This document shows positions 55,827-64,000 of a stretch of 64,000 nucleotides of DNA, piece by piece. Location of the stretch: assembly GCF_016820445.1 (NCBI RefSeq), contig NZ_JADHDT010000002.1, positions 186,001 through 250,000 of the forward strand, given 5' to 3'. The notes beneath the pieces were generated by a model. It saw nothing but the letters and a program-made list of their open reading frames with translations, searched no databases and was not told the origin of the DNA. Position 1 is the first letter of the stretch. Each line of letters opens with the position of its first letter. The translations under genes were made by a program, and so were the position numbers. The stretch comes from Sphingomonas beigongshangi. Its GTDB lineage: Bacteria; Pseudomonadota; Alphaproteobacteria; Sphingomonadales; Sphingomonadaceae.

Positions 55827-56534
55827 TTGTCCGTCATCGCCATGCTGAGCGCCGCCGCCGCGGCCGGCGCAGGATCGCCTGCCGAGATCTGGCAGCATAT
55901 CGTCAACGACTTCTCGAACATCACCTCGCCTGCCGCGCTGACCGCATTCCTGCAGGTGCTGATGATCGACGTGGTCCTTGCGGGCGACAATGCGATCGTC
56001 GTCGGGGCACTTGCGGCAGGGCTGCCCGCCGACCAGCGCAAGAAGGTCATCCTGATCGGCATCATCGCAGCCCTGGTGCTGCGCATCGCCTTTGCCCTGG
56101 TCGTCAGTTGGTTGCTCGGGCTGATCGGGCTGATCTTTGCGGGCGGAATCCTGCTGCTATGGGTTGCCTGGAAGATGTGGCGGGAAATCCGCCATGACAG
56201 CGGCGCGCAGGAGATCGATGGCGAGGGGGCGGCGGTGCGTCCCGCCAAGACGTTCATCGGTGCGGCCTGGGCCGTCGCGGTGGCCGACGTGTCGATGAGC
56301 CTCGACAACGTCCTCGCCGTTGCCGGGGCCGCGCGCGAGCATCCGGGCATCCTCATCATCGGCCTGCTGCTGTCGGTGGCGCTGATGGGCATCGCCGCGA
56401 ACCTCATCGCCCGCTATATCGAGCGCTATCGCTGGATCGCCTATGTCGGCTTGCTCGTGATCCTCTATGTCGCCGGCAAGATGATCTACGAGGGTGTCGT
56501 CGATCCGCAGGTCGGACTGGCGACATTGTTCTGA
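55827..56534 (+). CDS. TerC family integral membrane protein
   Basis: A 235-residue protein with about seven helices and the TerC signatures LMIDVVLAGDNAIVVGALAAG and VAVADVSMSLDNVLAVAGAA, each with membrane-embedded acidic residues. TerC/YjbE-like proteins export manganese or insert with other metal-dependent partners; the metal here is not proved. The start is TTG 55827, selected because GGGGAG lies 8 bases upstream, better than ATG 55842. I looked for a yybP-ykoY Mn riboswitch upstream and did not find one. Confidence 0.9.
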   Translation: MSVIAMLSAAAAAGAGSPAEIWQHIVNDFSNITSPAALTAFLQVLMIDVVLAGDNAIVVGALAAGLPADQRKKVILIGIIAALVLRIAFALVVSWLLGLIGLIFAGGILLLWVAWKMWREIRHDSGAQEIDGEGAAVRPAKTFIGAAWAVAVADVSMSLDNVLAVAGAAREHPGILIIGLLLSVALMGIAANLIARYIERYRWIAYVGLLVILYVAGKMIYEGVVDPQVGLATLF

Positions 56535-56541
56535 AGTAGGG

Positions 56542-56564
56542 AAGGGGGGCGATAAGCCCCCCTT
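56542..56564. terminator. Bidirectional terminator between TerC and dienelactone hydrolase genes
   Basis: AAGGGGGGC, loop GATAA, GCCCCCCTT, with T on one side and A on the other, fills the gap between two convergent genes. The stem is 9 bp and perfect; T-runs are short. Confidence 0.65.
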
Positions 56565-56570
56565 TCTGTG

Positions 56571-57272
56571 TCAGCCGAGATGTTCGGCGAAGAAGGCGGC
56601 GGTGCGATCGTCCGCCAGCTTGGCCGATGCGTCGGAGCGACGTTGGCCGAATTCCGTCGCGAAGCCGTGGTCCTCGCCGGGGTAGTCGTACAGCGTCACC
56701 TTCGGGTGATCATCCAACCCCTCGTGCATGCGCTTCTGCGCATCCTTGTCGACGAAATGGTCCTCCTCCGGCACATGCAACAGGACGGGATTGGCAATCG
56801 CATGCTTCTCGCCGAGCAGGCCGTCGATGCCGACCCCGTAATAGCCGACCGACGCATCGACATCGGTACGTGCGGCGGTCATGAAGGCGAGGCGGCCGCC
56901 CAGGCAATAGCCTACGGCGCCTACCTTGCCGCCGTGGGGCAACATCGTGCGGGCAGTGCGGATCGTCGCCTCGATGTCGCGGATCCCTGCGTCCTGATCG
57001 AACTTCCCCATCAGTTCGAGCGCCTGCTGCATCTCGTTCGGAACATCGGGGTCGAGCTCAACGCCTGGCGCGAAACGCCAGAACAATTCGGGGGCAATGG
57101 CGAGGTAGCCGGCCTCGGCCAGCGTGTCCGCCTTGCGACGGATCCCTGCGTTGATGCCGAAGATTTCCTGGATCACGATGATTGCGGCCTTCGGCGCCCC
57201 TTCGGGTTGGGCGACATAGGCGGGAAACTGGCCGTCGTTATCGAGTGTATCGATGGTGATGGTCTTCGTCAT
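56571..57272 (-). CDS. Dienelactone hydrolase family protein
   Basis: A 233-residue alpha/beta hydrolase. The nucleophile is Cys123 in GAVGYCLGGRLAF, the DLH-type G-x-C-x-G-G, with Asp near 172 (VPEEDHFVD) and His near 203 (EDHGFATEFGQRR) completing the triad. VIQEIFGINAGIRRKADTLA is the family N-terminal signature. Aromatic degradation genes are absent nearby, so the natural substrate is open. Confidence 0.9.
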   Translation of the reverse strand: MTKTITIDTLDNDGQFPAYVAQPEGAPKAAIIVIQEIFGINAGIRRKADTLAEAGYLAIAPELFWRFAPGVELDPDVPNEMQQALELMGKFDQDAGIRDIEATIRTARTMLPHGGKVGAVGYCLGGRLAFMTAARTDVDASVGYYGVGIDGLLGEKHAIANPVLLHVPEEDHFVDKDAQKRMHEGLDDHPKVTLYDYPGEDHGFATEFGQRRSDASAKLADDRTAAFFAEHLG

Positions 57273-57343
57273 GGAGGTCCTCTCGCAAGCCGGGTCCGGC
57301 TGGGCTATGTCAAACGCGACAGGGCTGCAACGGGATGCATGCG

Positions 57344-57583
57344 ATGAAGGTGACGGTGGACGTGGATCTGACCCCGGAAGAGGCGCGCCGCGCGATGGGA
57401 TTGCCCGATCTTACACCCGTCCACGATCGCTATGTCGCCTCGCTACTCGAGGCGATGAACGGCCAGGTCAGGCCGGAGCTGCTCGAGAATATGATGAAGA
57501 GCTGGGCGCCCATGGGTGAGGCGGGCATGACGATGTGGCGGCAGCTGTTCGAGCAAGTCGGGAGCGGCACCAAGAAGGGCTGA
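57344..57583 (+). CDS. DUF6489 family small protein
   Basis: A 79-residue protein: MKVTVDVDLTPEEARRAMGL at the start and MMKSWAPMGEAGMTMWRQLF later, features of a small family seen mainly in sphingomonads and relatives. The Leu/Met-rich centre suggests a polyhydroxyalkanoate-synthase-associated or phasin-like helix, but this is speculation. ATG 57335 three codons upstream is in frame. mnmE begins 3 bases after its stop. Confidence 0.75.
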   Translation: MKVTVDVDLTPEEARRAMGLPDLTPVHDRYVASLLEAMNGQVRPELLENMMKSWAPMGEAGMTMWRQLFEQVGSGTKKG

Positions 57584-57586
57584 GCG

Positions 57587-58861
57587 TTGACAATCTTCGC
57601 ATTGTCGAGCGGGGCGCCGCCGGCGGGTATCGCGGTAATCCGGATCAGCGGCGCCGAGGCATTCGCCGCGGTAATGCGTCTGGCGGGATCATTGCCCGCC
57701 GCCCGGGAGGCGCGCGTACGTGCGCTGCGTGACGATGACGGCAATCTGCTCGACCGAGCGTTGGTCGTCTGCTTCCCAGGCCCGCAGAGTGCGACCGGCG
57801 AGGATCTTGCCGAATTGCACTGTCATGGCGGTCGCGCCGTCGTCGCGGCCTTGCTCACGGCGCTGGGCCGGATCGATGGCCTGCGCCCGGCCGAGGCCGG
57901 GGAGTTCACGCGGCGCGCGCTCGGCAATGGCCGTATCGATCTTGCGGAAGCCCGGGGTCTCGCCGATCTGCTGTCCGCAGATACGGAACGTCAGCGGGTC
58001 GTGGCTTTGCGCGCGGCCGAGGGGATCGTCAGTCAATTGGTCAACGGATGGCTCGATCGGCTCGCCATGTTGGCCGCGATGGTCGAGGCGCAACTGGACT
58101 TCGCGGATGAGGGCGATGTCGCGGTCGAAGCCGATCCGTTGATCCGCGTGCGCGACGCGATGGCGGCGTTGGCCCGGGAACTCGCCGCGGTACTTTCGGA
58201 ACCGCCGGTGGAACGGCTTCGCGACGGCATTCATGTCGTTCTGGCCGGCCCACCGAACAGTGGCAAATCGACGCTGATCAACCTGCTCAGCCAGCGCGAG
58301 GTGGCCATCGTCAGTCCGATTGCCGGGACCACGCGCGATCGCATCGAAGTGCAGGTCGTCCGCGCGGGCTTGGCTTTCGTCCTGACGGACACGGCCGGCC
58401 TGACCGCAACGGACGATCCCATCGAGAAGATCGGTGTGGGACTGGCAGGATCTGCGATTGATGGCGCCGACATATTGGTCTGGCTGGGTGATGATGTGCC
58501 GCCCCGCACCGATGCGATCTGGCTGCACAGCCGTGCGGACGAGAGGGGGCGTGAAGCGGTTCCGGAGCACCGTATCCTGGCGGTGTCGCGGGACGATCGC
58601 GCGAGCATCGCCGCTTTGTGGGACCTCATCGCCGATCGAGCAGAGCGGCTGGTGCCCAGGAGCGACATGGCTGCGCTACGCGCGGATGAACGCAATGCCG
58701 TATCGGTCGCGATGGCGGCCATCGCAGAGCCGCCGTTAGACGCGCTTCTCATTGCGGAGGACCTCCGGGTTGCGACGCGTGCGCTTGGTACGATCCTCGG
58801 TATCGATGCCACCGAGGCAATGCTCGACTCACTGTTCCGACGGTTTTGCATTGGTAAGTGA
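57587..58861 (+). CDS. mnmE: tRNA modification GTPase MnmE
   Basis: A 424-residue GTPase acting with MnmG in tRNA wobble-uridine modification. The N-terminal folate-binding domain starts TIFALSSGAPPAGIAVIRISG; the G domain has GPPNSGKST (221-229), IAGTTRDRIEV and DTAGL (268-272); the C-terminus ends with CIGK, the catalytic cysteine motif. Somewhat shorter than the E. coli protein. Start TTG 57587 with AAGG upstream. Confidence 0.96.
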   Translation: MTIFALSSGAPPAGIAVIRISGAEAFAAVMRLAGSLPAAREARVRALRDDDGNLLDRALVVCFPGPQSATGEDLAELHCHGGRAVVAALLTALGRIDGLRPAEAGEFTRRALGNGRIDLAEARGLADLLSADTERQRVVALRAAEGIVSQLVNGWLDRLAMLAAMVEAQLDFADEGDVAVEADPLIRVRDAMAALARELAAVLSEPPVERLRDGIHVVLAGPPNSGKSTLINLLSQREVAIVSPIAGTTRDRIEVQVVRAGLAFVLTDTAGLTATDDPIEKIGVGLAGSAIDGADILVWLGDDVPPRTDAIWLHSRADERGREAVPEHRILAVSRDDRASIAALWDLIADRAERLVPRSDMAALRADERNAVSVAMAAIAEPPLDALLIAEDLRVATRALGTILGIDATEAMLDSLFRRFCIGK

Positions 58862-58877
58862 TGTTCCACGTGGAACA
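58862..58877. other. parS centromere-like site (TGTTCCACGTGGAACA)
   Basis: A perfect 16-base palindrome of the ParB-binding consensus, beginning directly after the mnmE stop codon and 38 bases before mnmG. Located about 6.4 kb from the predicted origin. Confidence 0.88.
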
Positions 58878-58915
58878 GTTTTGACCTCGGCCGCGGCGTA
58901 ACCTAGGCGTCGGTC

Positions 58916-60751
58916 ATGTTCGATGTGATCGTGGTCGGCGGCGGACATGCCGGGACCGAGGCAGCCGCTGCCGCCGCGCGGCGAGGCGCGCGTACCGCCC
59001 TTGTCAGTTTCGATGCCACGATGGTTGGCGCCATGTCCTGCAACCCTGCGATAGGGGGGTTGGGCAAGGGGCATATCGTCCGCGAAGTCGACGCGTTTGA
59101 CGGGCTTATCGCCCGGGCGGCGGATGCCGCCGCAATCCACTATCGCATGCTCAACCGCAGCAAGGGAGCGGCCGTACAGGGACCGAGGGTCCAGGCAGAT
59201 CGAAGGCTGTACAGTCGCGCGATACAAACCATGCTCGCCGCATTCCCCGCATTGCAGATCGTCGAGGGCGACGTCGAAGCGCTCCTGATCGAGCACGGTC
59301 GGGCGGCAGGTGTGGAGCTATCTGACGGAGGCCGGATACCGGGCCGGACCGTCGTCCTCGCTACCGGTACCTTCCTCGGCGCCAAGATGTTTCGCGGCGA
59401 GGAGCGGGAAGAGGGCGGTCGCCTTGGCGAACGACCCGCGAAGCGGCTTGCTGACCAGTTGCGATCCCTCGGCTTGCCGATGGAACGGTTGAAGACCGGA
59501 ACCCCGCCCCGCCTCGACGGGAGGACGATCGATTGGGCGCGATTGGAGGAGCAGAGGTCGGACGCCGAGCCATGGACAATGTCTTCGATGACGACGGGCC
59601 GGCTCAATCCGCAGGTTGCGTGTGCGGTCACGCGTACCAACGCCGCGACGCACGATGCCATACGCGCCGGCCTCGACCGATCGCCGTTGTTCGGCGGCGC
59701 GATCGAGGGGCAGGGGCCGCGCTATTGTCCGTCGATCGAGGACAAGATCCACCGTTTCGGCGATCGGGACGGGCATCAGATTTTCCTGGAGCCTGAGGGC
59801 CTTGATGATGCGACCGTTTATCCCAACGGCCTTTCCACATCGCTGCCGGTCGATGTACAGACGACGCTGATCGCGACCATTCCGGGCCTGGAGCGGACCC
59901 GTATCACGGTTCCTGGCTATGCCGTGGAATATGACTATCTCGACCCGCGCAGCCTCGATCCGCGATTGGCATTGCGCGCGATACCAGGCGTCTATTGCGC
60001 CGGCCAGATCAACGGCACCACCGGATACGAAGAGGCCGCGGGGCAGGGGCTGATCGCCGGACTGAATGCCGCCGCCGACGCCTGCGACCGGCAACCGTGC
60101 GTGCTCGACCGCGCGACGAGCTACATCGGCGTCATGATCGACGACCTCGTCCTCCAGGGGGTGACGGAACCCTATCGCATGCTGACCGCACGCGCGGAAT
60201 ATCGTCTGTCGTTGCGCGCCGACAACGCGGAGACACGGCTGGGTGCGATCGCATCGTCCCTCGATTGCCTGGGTGACGCGAGGATCGCCCATCGGGAGGC
60301 GCGGGAGAGTGCACGCGCGCGCGTCCGCGCCGAACTCGCCACCTCGTTCACCGCCACGGCGCTGGCGAATGCTGGTGTGACCGTTGCCCAGGACGGCAGT
60401 CGCCGCAGCCTGTTCGAGTGGATGCGCCTGCCCGGTGTCGCCCTCGACGCGTTCCTGCCGACCCTATCCGATATCGCGCCGCTCGACGTGATCAACGAGC
60501 TGGTCGAAGACGCGCGCTATGCGCCCTATCTTGAGCGGCAGGCGGAGGAGATCGCGCGGATGCGCCGGGATGAACACGTGGCGCTGCCGCCGTCGCTCGA
60601 CTATGCGTCGATCCCTGGCCTGTCCAACGAGATGGTGGATCGGTTGCGGCTGGCGCGGCCCGAGACGCTGGGCGCGGCGGGTAGGGTGCGCGGGATCACA
60701 CCGGCTGCCCTGTCTGCGATCTACTTGCACGCGCAGAGGATGGCGGCGTGA
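58916..60751 (+). CDS. mnmG: tRNA uridine-5-carboxymethylaminomethyl(34) synthesis enzyme MnmG
   Basis: A 611-residue FAD protein, partner of Mnm[22 protein letters not shown] binds FAD at the N-terminus; [21 protein letters not shown] and [13 protein letters not shown] follow, and [12 protein letters not shown] plus [23 protein letters not shown] mark the middle. The C-terminal GidA helical domain is complete. Its stop overlaps rsmG (ATGA). Confidence 0.98.
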   Translation: MFDVIVVGGGHAGTEAAAAAARRGARTALVSFDATMVGAMSCNPAIGGLGKGHIVREVDAFDGLIARAADAAAIHYRMLNRSKGAAVQGPRVQADRRLYSRAIQTMLAAFPALQIVEGDVEALLIEHGRAAGVELSDGGRIPGRTVVLATGTFLGAKMFRGEEREEGGRLGERPAKRLADQLRSLGLPMERLKTGTPPRLDGRTIDWARLEEQRSDAEPWTMSSMTTGRLNPQVACAVTRTNAATHDAIRAGLDRSPLFGGAIEGQGPRYCPSIEDKIHRFGDRDGHQIFLEPEGLDDATVYPNGLSTSLPVDVQTTLIATIPGLERTRITVPGYAVEYDYLDPRSLDPRLALRAIPGVYCAGQINGTTGYEEAAGQGLIAGLNAAADACDRQPCVLDRATSYIGVMIDDLVLQGVTEPYRMLTARAEYRLSLRADNAETRLGAIASSLDCLGDARIAHREARESARARVRAELATSFTATALANAGVTVAQDGSRRSLFEWMRLPGVALDAFLPTLSDIAPLDVINELVEDARYAPYLERQAEEIARMRRDEHVALPPSLDYASIPGLSNEMVDRLRLARPETLGAAGRVRGITPAALSAIYLHAQRMAA

Positions 60752-61353
60752 CCGAGGACGAAGCACGGACATGGATCGCCACCCGTTTCGGTGACGCGAA
60801 GACGGATCTGGTGGCGCGATTCCTCGATCGCGTGAGACTAGAAAATGCGCAGCAGAACCTGATCGCGCCATCGACGATCGATACGATCTGGGTGCGCCAT
60901 GCATTGGACTCGGCGCAACTGATCGAGCTGGTGGGGAAGCCGTTCACCTCGTGGCTCGATATCGGAACGGGCGGTGGATTCCCCGGGGTCGTCGTCGCCA
61001 TCCTTAGCGACGCCAAAGTGACGATGGTGGAGCCCCGTCGGCGGCGTGTCGAATTTCTCCAGCAGTGCGTCGACACGCTGGGTATCGCGGGGGGACGGAT
61101 CCTCCAGGCCAAGGTCGAACAGGTCGACGGCCGGTTCGATGTCATCAGTGCGCGCGCGGTCGCGTCTGTCGAAAAGCTTTTGCATGCGGCCGAGCATTGC
61201 GCCACAGCGGGGACGCGTTGGATCCTGCCGCGCGGGCGATTGGAGGCGGATCACCTCGCGGCGTTGCGGCAGAATCGTCACTGGATGTTTCACGTGAAAC
61301 AAAGCCTGACCGACGCGGGATCGTCGATCGTGGTGGGAGAGCGAAGAGCGTGA
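60748..61353 (+). CDS. rsmG: 16S rRNA (guanine-527-N7) methyltransferase RsmG
   Basis: A 201-residue SAM methyltransferase. The SAM site is [16 protein letters not shown] from residue 71, with [14 protein letters not shown] and [15 protein letters not shown] after it. Near its 3' end the codons for FHVKQ (about 181-185) encode a perfect parS palindrome. Start overlaps the mnmG stop, and its stop overlaps parA (GTGA). Confidence 0.95.
   Translation: MTEDEARTWIATRFGDAKTDLVARFLDRVRLENAQQNLIAPSTIDTIWVRHALDSAQLIELVGKPFTSWLDIGTGGGFPGVVVAILSDAKVTMVEPRRRRVEFLQQCVDTLGIAGGRILQAKVEQVDGRFDVISARAVASVEKLLHAAEHCATAGTRWILPRGRLEADHLAALRQNRHWMFHVKQSLTDAGSSIVVGERRA
61286..61301. other. parS site inside rsmG (TGTTTCACGTGAAACA)
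   Basis: A perfect 16-base palindrome identical to the classic parS sequence, lying within the rsmG coding frame 64 bases before the parA start and 2.4 kb from the other site. Confidence 0.92.
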
Positions 61354-62129
61354 CGGTCATAGCGGTCGCTAATCAGAAGGGCGGGGTCGGCAAGACGACC
61401 AGTGCGATCAACCTCGGGACGGCGCTTGCGGCAACCGGAAAGCGCGTGCTGTTGATCGATCTGGATTCCCAGGGAAATGCCTCCACCGGACTGGGGATCG
61501 GCCAGTCGCAGCGCGCCCGCTCCAGCTATCACGTCCTGGTCGGCGAGGCCGAGGTCGGCGATGCGGTGGTAGCGACGCGCGTGCCGCGGCTCGACCTCGT
61601 CCCGGCGACCGTCGACCTGTCCGGCGCAGAGATCGAGCTGGTCGAGTTCGATGCGCGTACGCATCGGCTCGACCATGCTCTGCGGCGTGCCAGCAATGCG
61701 TGGGACATCGTGCTGATCGATTGCCCGCCCTCCCTTGGTCTTCTGACGATCAACGCGATGGTTGCGGCCGACAAGCTGCTCGTGCCGCTACAATGCGAGT
61801 TCTTCGCGCTCGAAGGCCTGTCGCAATTGCTGACGACGGTCGAACGCATCCGCGAGCGGTTCAACCCCGGCCTCGCCATCCTGGGGGTCGCGCTCACCAT
61901 GTACGACCGTCGCAACAGGCTGACCGAACAGGTTGCCGCCGATGTCCGCGCGGTGTTGGGGCGGGTCGTGTTCGACACCGTCATTCCGCGTAACGTCCGC
62001 CTTTCGGAGGCGCCGAGCCACGGACTGCCCGCGTTGATCTACGATCATCGCTGCTCCGGATCGCAGGCCTATATCGACCTTGCGCGCGAGCTGATCGCGC
62101 GTCTGCCGCAACAGGCGGTCGCGGCATGA
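61350..62129 (+). CDS. parA: Chromosome partitioning ATPase ParA
   Basis: A 259-residue deviant Walker ATPase: KGGVGKTT (10-17), then DLDSQGNAST and LIDCPPSLGLLTINAM as switch and Walker B parts, and IPRNVRLSEAPSHGLPALIYD near the C-terminus. It moves ParB-bound origins. Start GTG 61350 is inside the rsmG stop (GTGA); a longer upstream frame from 61065 overlaps rsmG and is rejected. Confidence 0.97.
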   Translation: MTVIAVANQKGGVGKTTSAINLGTALAATGKRVLLIDLDSQGNASTGLGIGQSQRARSSYHVLVGEAEVGDAVVATRVPRLDLVPATVDLSGAEIELVEFDARTHRLDHALRRASNAWDIVLIDCPPSLGLLTINAMVAADKLLVPLQCEFFALEGLSQLLTTVERIRERFNPGLAILGVALTMYDRRNRLTEQVAADVRAVLGRVVFDTVIPRNVRLSEAPSHGLPALIYDHRCSGSQAYIDLARELIARLPQQAVAA

Positions 62130-63031
62130 GCGAGCAGGGAAAGCGGCAACGACCGGCAGGGTTGGGAAGGGGCCTTTCCGCCCTGTTGGGCGAAATGGCG
62201 AGCGAGGCGCCAATCTCGCGCGATGGCACGGCGCCGGTACCGTCAGGGGTACGCATGCTGCCGGTGAGCGCGCTGTCGCCGCATCCGGACCAGCCGCGTC
62301 GTCATTTCGATGAGGCGGCCCTCGATGAACTGGCGGCTTCGATCTCCGCCCGCGGATTGATCCAGCCCATCGTCGTGCGCCCGCATGGGCACGATTATCA
62401 GATCGTCGCGGGCGAGCGACGGTGGCGCGCGGCGCAGCGGGCGCGGTTGCACGAAGTGCCCGTCGTCGTCCGCGAATTCGACGACGCGCAAACGCTCGAG
62501 ATCGCGCTGATCGAGAACATCCAGCGGCAGGATCTCAATGCGATAGAAGAAGCGCAAGCTTATCAAAGGCTCGCGGGAGAATACGGCCATACGCAGGAGG
62601 CGCTGGCCAAAATCGTGCACAAGTCGCGTAGCCACGTCGCCAATCTGCTGCGGTTGCTCGAATTGCCGGATCCGGTCCAGGCGCGTGTCACCGATGGATC
62701 GCTATCGATGGGACATGCGCGCGCGCTGCTGGGATCGCGCGATGTCGAAGGACTTGCCGAGCAGGTCATAGCCCGTGGCCTCTCGGTCCGGGAGACGGAG
62801 AAGCTCGCAAAGGGGGCCAAGCCCGAGCGCGCGGGCGGCAGGCCTGCGACGCGCGTCGCCGCGCCGGAACCCGATGCGGACATCGCCGCGCTGGAACGGC
62901 AGCTGTCCGACCTTCTCGGTCTCGGAGTGCGCGTCGCGTTCGGCGAGAAGGGCGGTACGCTGACGCTCAGCTATTCGACGCTCGACCAGCTCGACATGAT
63001 CTGCCAGCGATTGACGGGCGACACGATCTGA
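62126..63031 (+). CDS. parB: Chromosome partitioning protein ParB
   Basis: A 301-residue CTPase clamp. The N-terminus has GLGRGLSALLGE; the CTP-binding box GERRWRAA is at 96-103 and ENIQRQDLNAIEEAQAYQRL (130-149) follows; a helix-turn-helix SRSHVANLLRLLELP reads parS; the C-terminal dimer domain ends GGTLTLSYSTLDQLDMICQRL. ATG overlaps the parA stop. It binds the two parS sites described. Confidence 0.97.
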   Translation: MSEQGKRQRPAGLGRGLSALLGEMASEAPISRDGTAPVPSGVRMLPVSALSPHPDQPRRHFDEAALDELAASISARGLIQPIVVRPHGHDYQIVAGERRWRAAQRARLHEVPVVVREFDDAQTLEIALIENIQRQDLNAIEEAQAYQRLAGEYGHTQEALAKIVHKSRSHVANLLRLLELPDPVQARVTDGSLSMGHARALLGSRDVEGLAEQVIARGLSVRETEKLAKGAKPERAGGRPATRVAAPEPDADIAALERQLSDLLGLGVRVAFGEKGGTLTLSYSTLDQLDMICQRLTGDTI

Positions 63032-63040
63032 ACCCTGGCG

Positions 63041-63143
63041 TTTGATCCACGTACGTGGAAGCGGTACCCGCCCGCACCCATATCCGGCCGCCTACGCAGC
63101 CTGTCGTGAAAGACCATCCGGGGGTGGGTGAGGACCGGTACCG
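63041..63143. repeat. Dispersed repeat in inverted pair between parB and holA
   Basis: The left unit TTTGATCCACGTACGTGGAA then GCGGTACCCGCCCGCACCC (63041-63079) contains the 12-base palindrome CCACGTACGTGG. The right unit, GGGTGAGGACCGGTACCGCG around 63120-63142, is the same core GCGGTACCGG-CCTCACCC in reverse. The element lies between convergent genes and resembles the one at 23821. A short inverted repeat GATCCAGC/GCTGGATC follows at 63149-63167. Confidence 0.6.
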
Positions 63144-63171
63144 CGCTGATCCAGCCTCGCTGGATCGCACA

Positions 63172-64000
63172 CTAGCCGCGGCGCTCGACGCCGCGGGTGA
63201 GTTCGGTCATGGCATGGTCCGCGACCACGCTGCCCGCATTGCCGCTCGCCATCACCGCGCGCTCGGCGTGGCGGACGCGCATCAACGCGGTCGCCAACAT
63301 CGCGGGCGTCCAGCGGCGCAAGGCCTGCGCGGTCGCCGCCTCCTCGCGGAAGAATATCCGGTGACGCTTGAAGACGCTGTCCTGCGTAGCGCCGCCGTCG
63401 ATGTCCGCCCGCATCTCGGCCAGGGTCATCAGCCGACGCGCGAGCAGACGCAGCCATGGTATCGGCGACGTGCCCGCCTCGTTGAGGCGGACGAGTTCGG
63501 CGCCGAGGACGGCGGTCCGCCCGGCCACGATCGCCTCGATCACGCTCCCCATCTCGGCTTCCCCGAGGTCGGCGCCGATCGCATCGAGCGCGGCCTCATC
63601 CGCATCCCTCGGGCGATCGGGCGCCGCATCGAGGAACAGCGCAAGCTTGTCGATTTCCTTGGCAAGGATGGCGCGATCCCCGGCGCAGGCGGCGGCAAGC
63701 CGATGCGTCACCGCGCCATGCGGCCGCATGCCAGCGTCGCGTAGCAGCGTCGCCGCCAGCTTCTCCAGATCGGCGGCGCTGGGTTCGTAGCAGGCGAATG
63801 CCATGGCCCGGGGACTGTCGATCGCCAGTTTGACGATCTTCGCCGTCGACTTGACCGTCGGCGCGAGGGCAACCACCGGGTTGCCGGCATGATCGGCGTT
63901 CAACAGGGCCGACAGGGCGTCGAGGCTTTCCTCTCCGACCGACGCTATCCGGATATGGCGGGCGCCACCGAACAGCGACAAGGCGGCGGCCTCGTCGACG
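63172..64000 (-). CDS. holA: DNA polymerase III subunit delta, 3' part (5' end cut by window edge)
   Basis: The last 275 codons of a clamp-loader delta subunit; the start lies beyond 64000. Visible features are SLFGGARHIRIASVGEESLD from the AAA-like core, GAVTHRLAAACAGDRAILAKEIDKLALFL of the lid, and the helical C-terminal collar ending FKRHRIFFREEAATAQALRRW. It opens the beta clamp with the other clamp-loader subunits. It converges on parB. The part seen is intact. Confidence 0.93.
   Translation of the reverse strand, partial: VDEAAALSLFGGARHIRIASVGEESLDALSALLNADHAGNPVVALAPTVKSTAKIVKLAIDSPRAMAFACYEPSAADLEKLAATLLRDAGMRPHGAVTHRLAAACAGDRAILAKEIDKLALFLDAAPDRPRDADEAALDAIGADLGEAEMGSVIEAIVAGRTAVLGAELVRLNEAGTSPIPWLRLLARRLMTLAEMRADIDGGATQDSVFKRHRIFFREEAATAQALRRWTPAMLATALMRVRHAERAVMASGNAGSVVADHAMTELTRGVERRG

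Noticed and set aside
63047..63058. CCACGTACGTGG palindrome as a third parS
   Set aside because: It lacks the TGTT and AACA ends and the central spacing of parS; it belongs to the dispersed repeat.
1..64000. CRISPR array, insertion sequence, prophage, toxin-antitoxin or restriction system
   Set aside because: No regularly spaced direct repeats, transposase or phage-like protein motifs were found; the genes are mainly core alphaproteobacterial functions.

Overview
The window reads as a contiguous piece of a sphingomonad-type alphaproteobacterial chromosome (Sphingomonas or a close relative). Supporting signs are the high GC content, gene order typical of alphaproteobacteria (hemC-hemD-Mic60, the hemE/maf origin region, mnmE-mnmG-rsmG-parA-parB), a class I lysyl-tRNA synthetase, the imuA-imuB-dnaE2 mutagenesis cassette, and GTTC-N7-GTTC LexA boxes. 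I see no transposase, integrase, phage gene, CRISPR array or rRNA. Genus-level assignment is inference.

Layout. 0-4.6 kb: the N-terminus of a HerA-like ATPase, a TIGR02186/TauE pair, and an NfrB-like glycosyltransferase with an NfrA-type barrel partner. 4.6-10.2 kb: imuA-imuB-dnaE2 behind a LexA box. 10.4-16 kb: tRNA-Gly, a DUF72 protein, hemC-hemD-Mic60-like, and divergent tsaD-gpsA. 16-29 kb: AsmA, an SDH assembly factor, an RsmB-type methyltransferase, rpe, a heparinase-like protein, purH, and a leftward chain of lysS, nhaA, an HDAC-like hydrolase and an MFS transporter. 29-45 kb: a DinG/XPD-type helicase, sixA, DUF177 with a bc1 chaperone, bamE, a CnoX-like thioredoxin-TPR protein, Lon-like and Trm112 proteins, an AT-richer patch with a secreted phosphodiesterase, a UbiH-type hydroxylase, ftsK, lolA, xth and ribA. 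45-52.2 kb, leftward: mmcB behind a second LexA box, a cell-wall hydrolase, ptsN and hpf, and dnaQ-coaE-aroE-maf-ppsR. 52.2-52.6 kb: a gene-free stretch with DnaA boxes, interpreted as oriC. 52.6-63 kb, rightward: hemE, hemJ, rho, a TerC protein, mnmE, mnmG, rsmG, parA and parB, with two parS palindromes. The end holds the 3' part of holA.

Functional picture. Genes point away from 52.4 kb on both sides for about 7-10 kb, consistent with bidirectional replication starting there, and parABS lies 6-10 kb away. Two SOS units (imuA-imuB-dnaE2 and mmcB) carry perfect LexA boxes, and a one-mismatch candidate precedes the DinG-type helicase. Many neighbouring genes overlap by ATGA, GTGA or TGATG, implying translational coupling.

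I found no convincing undescribed multi-gene system. The least ordinary loci are the reduced NfrA/NfrB-like glycan pair, the AT-richer phosphodiesterase patch, a structured intergenic region before xth, a small dispersed repeat family around GCGGTACC, and a parS embedded in rsmG.
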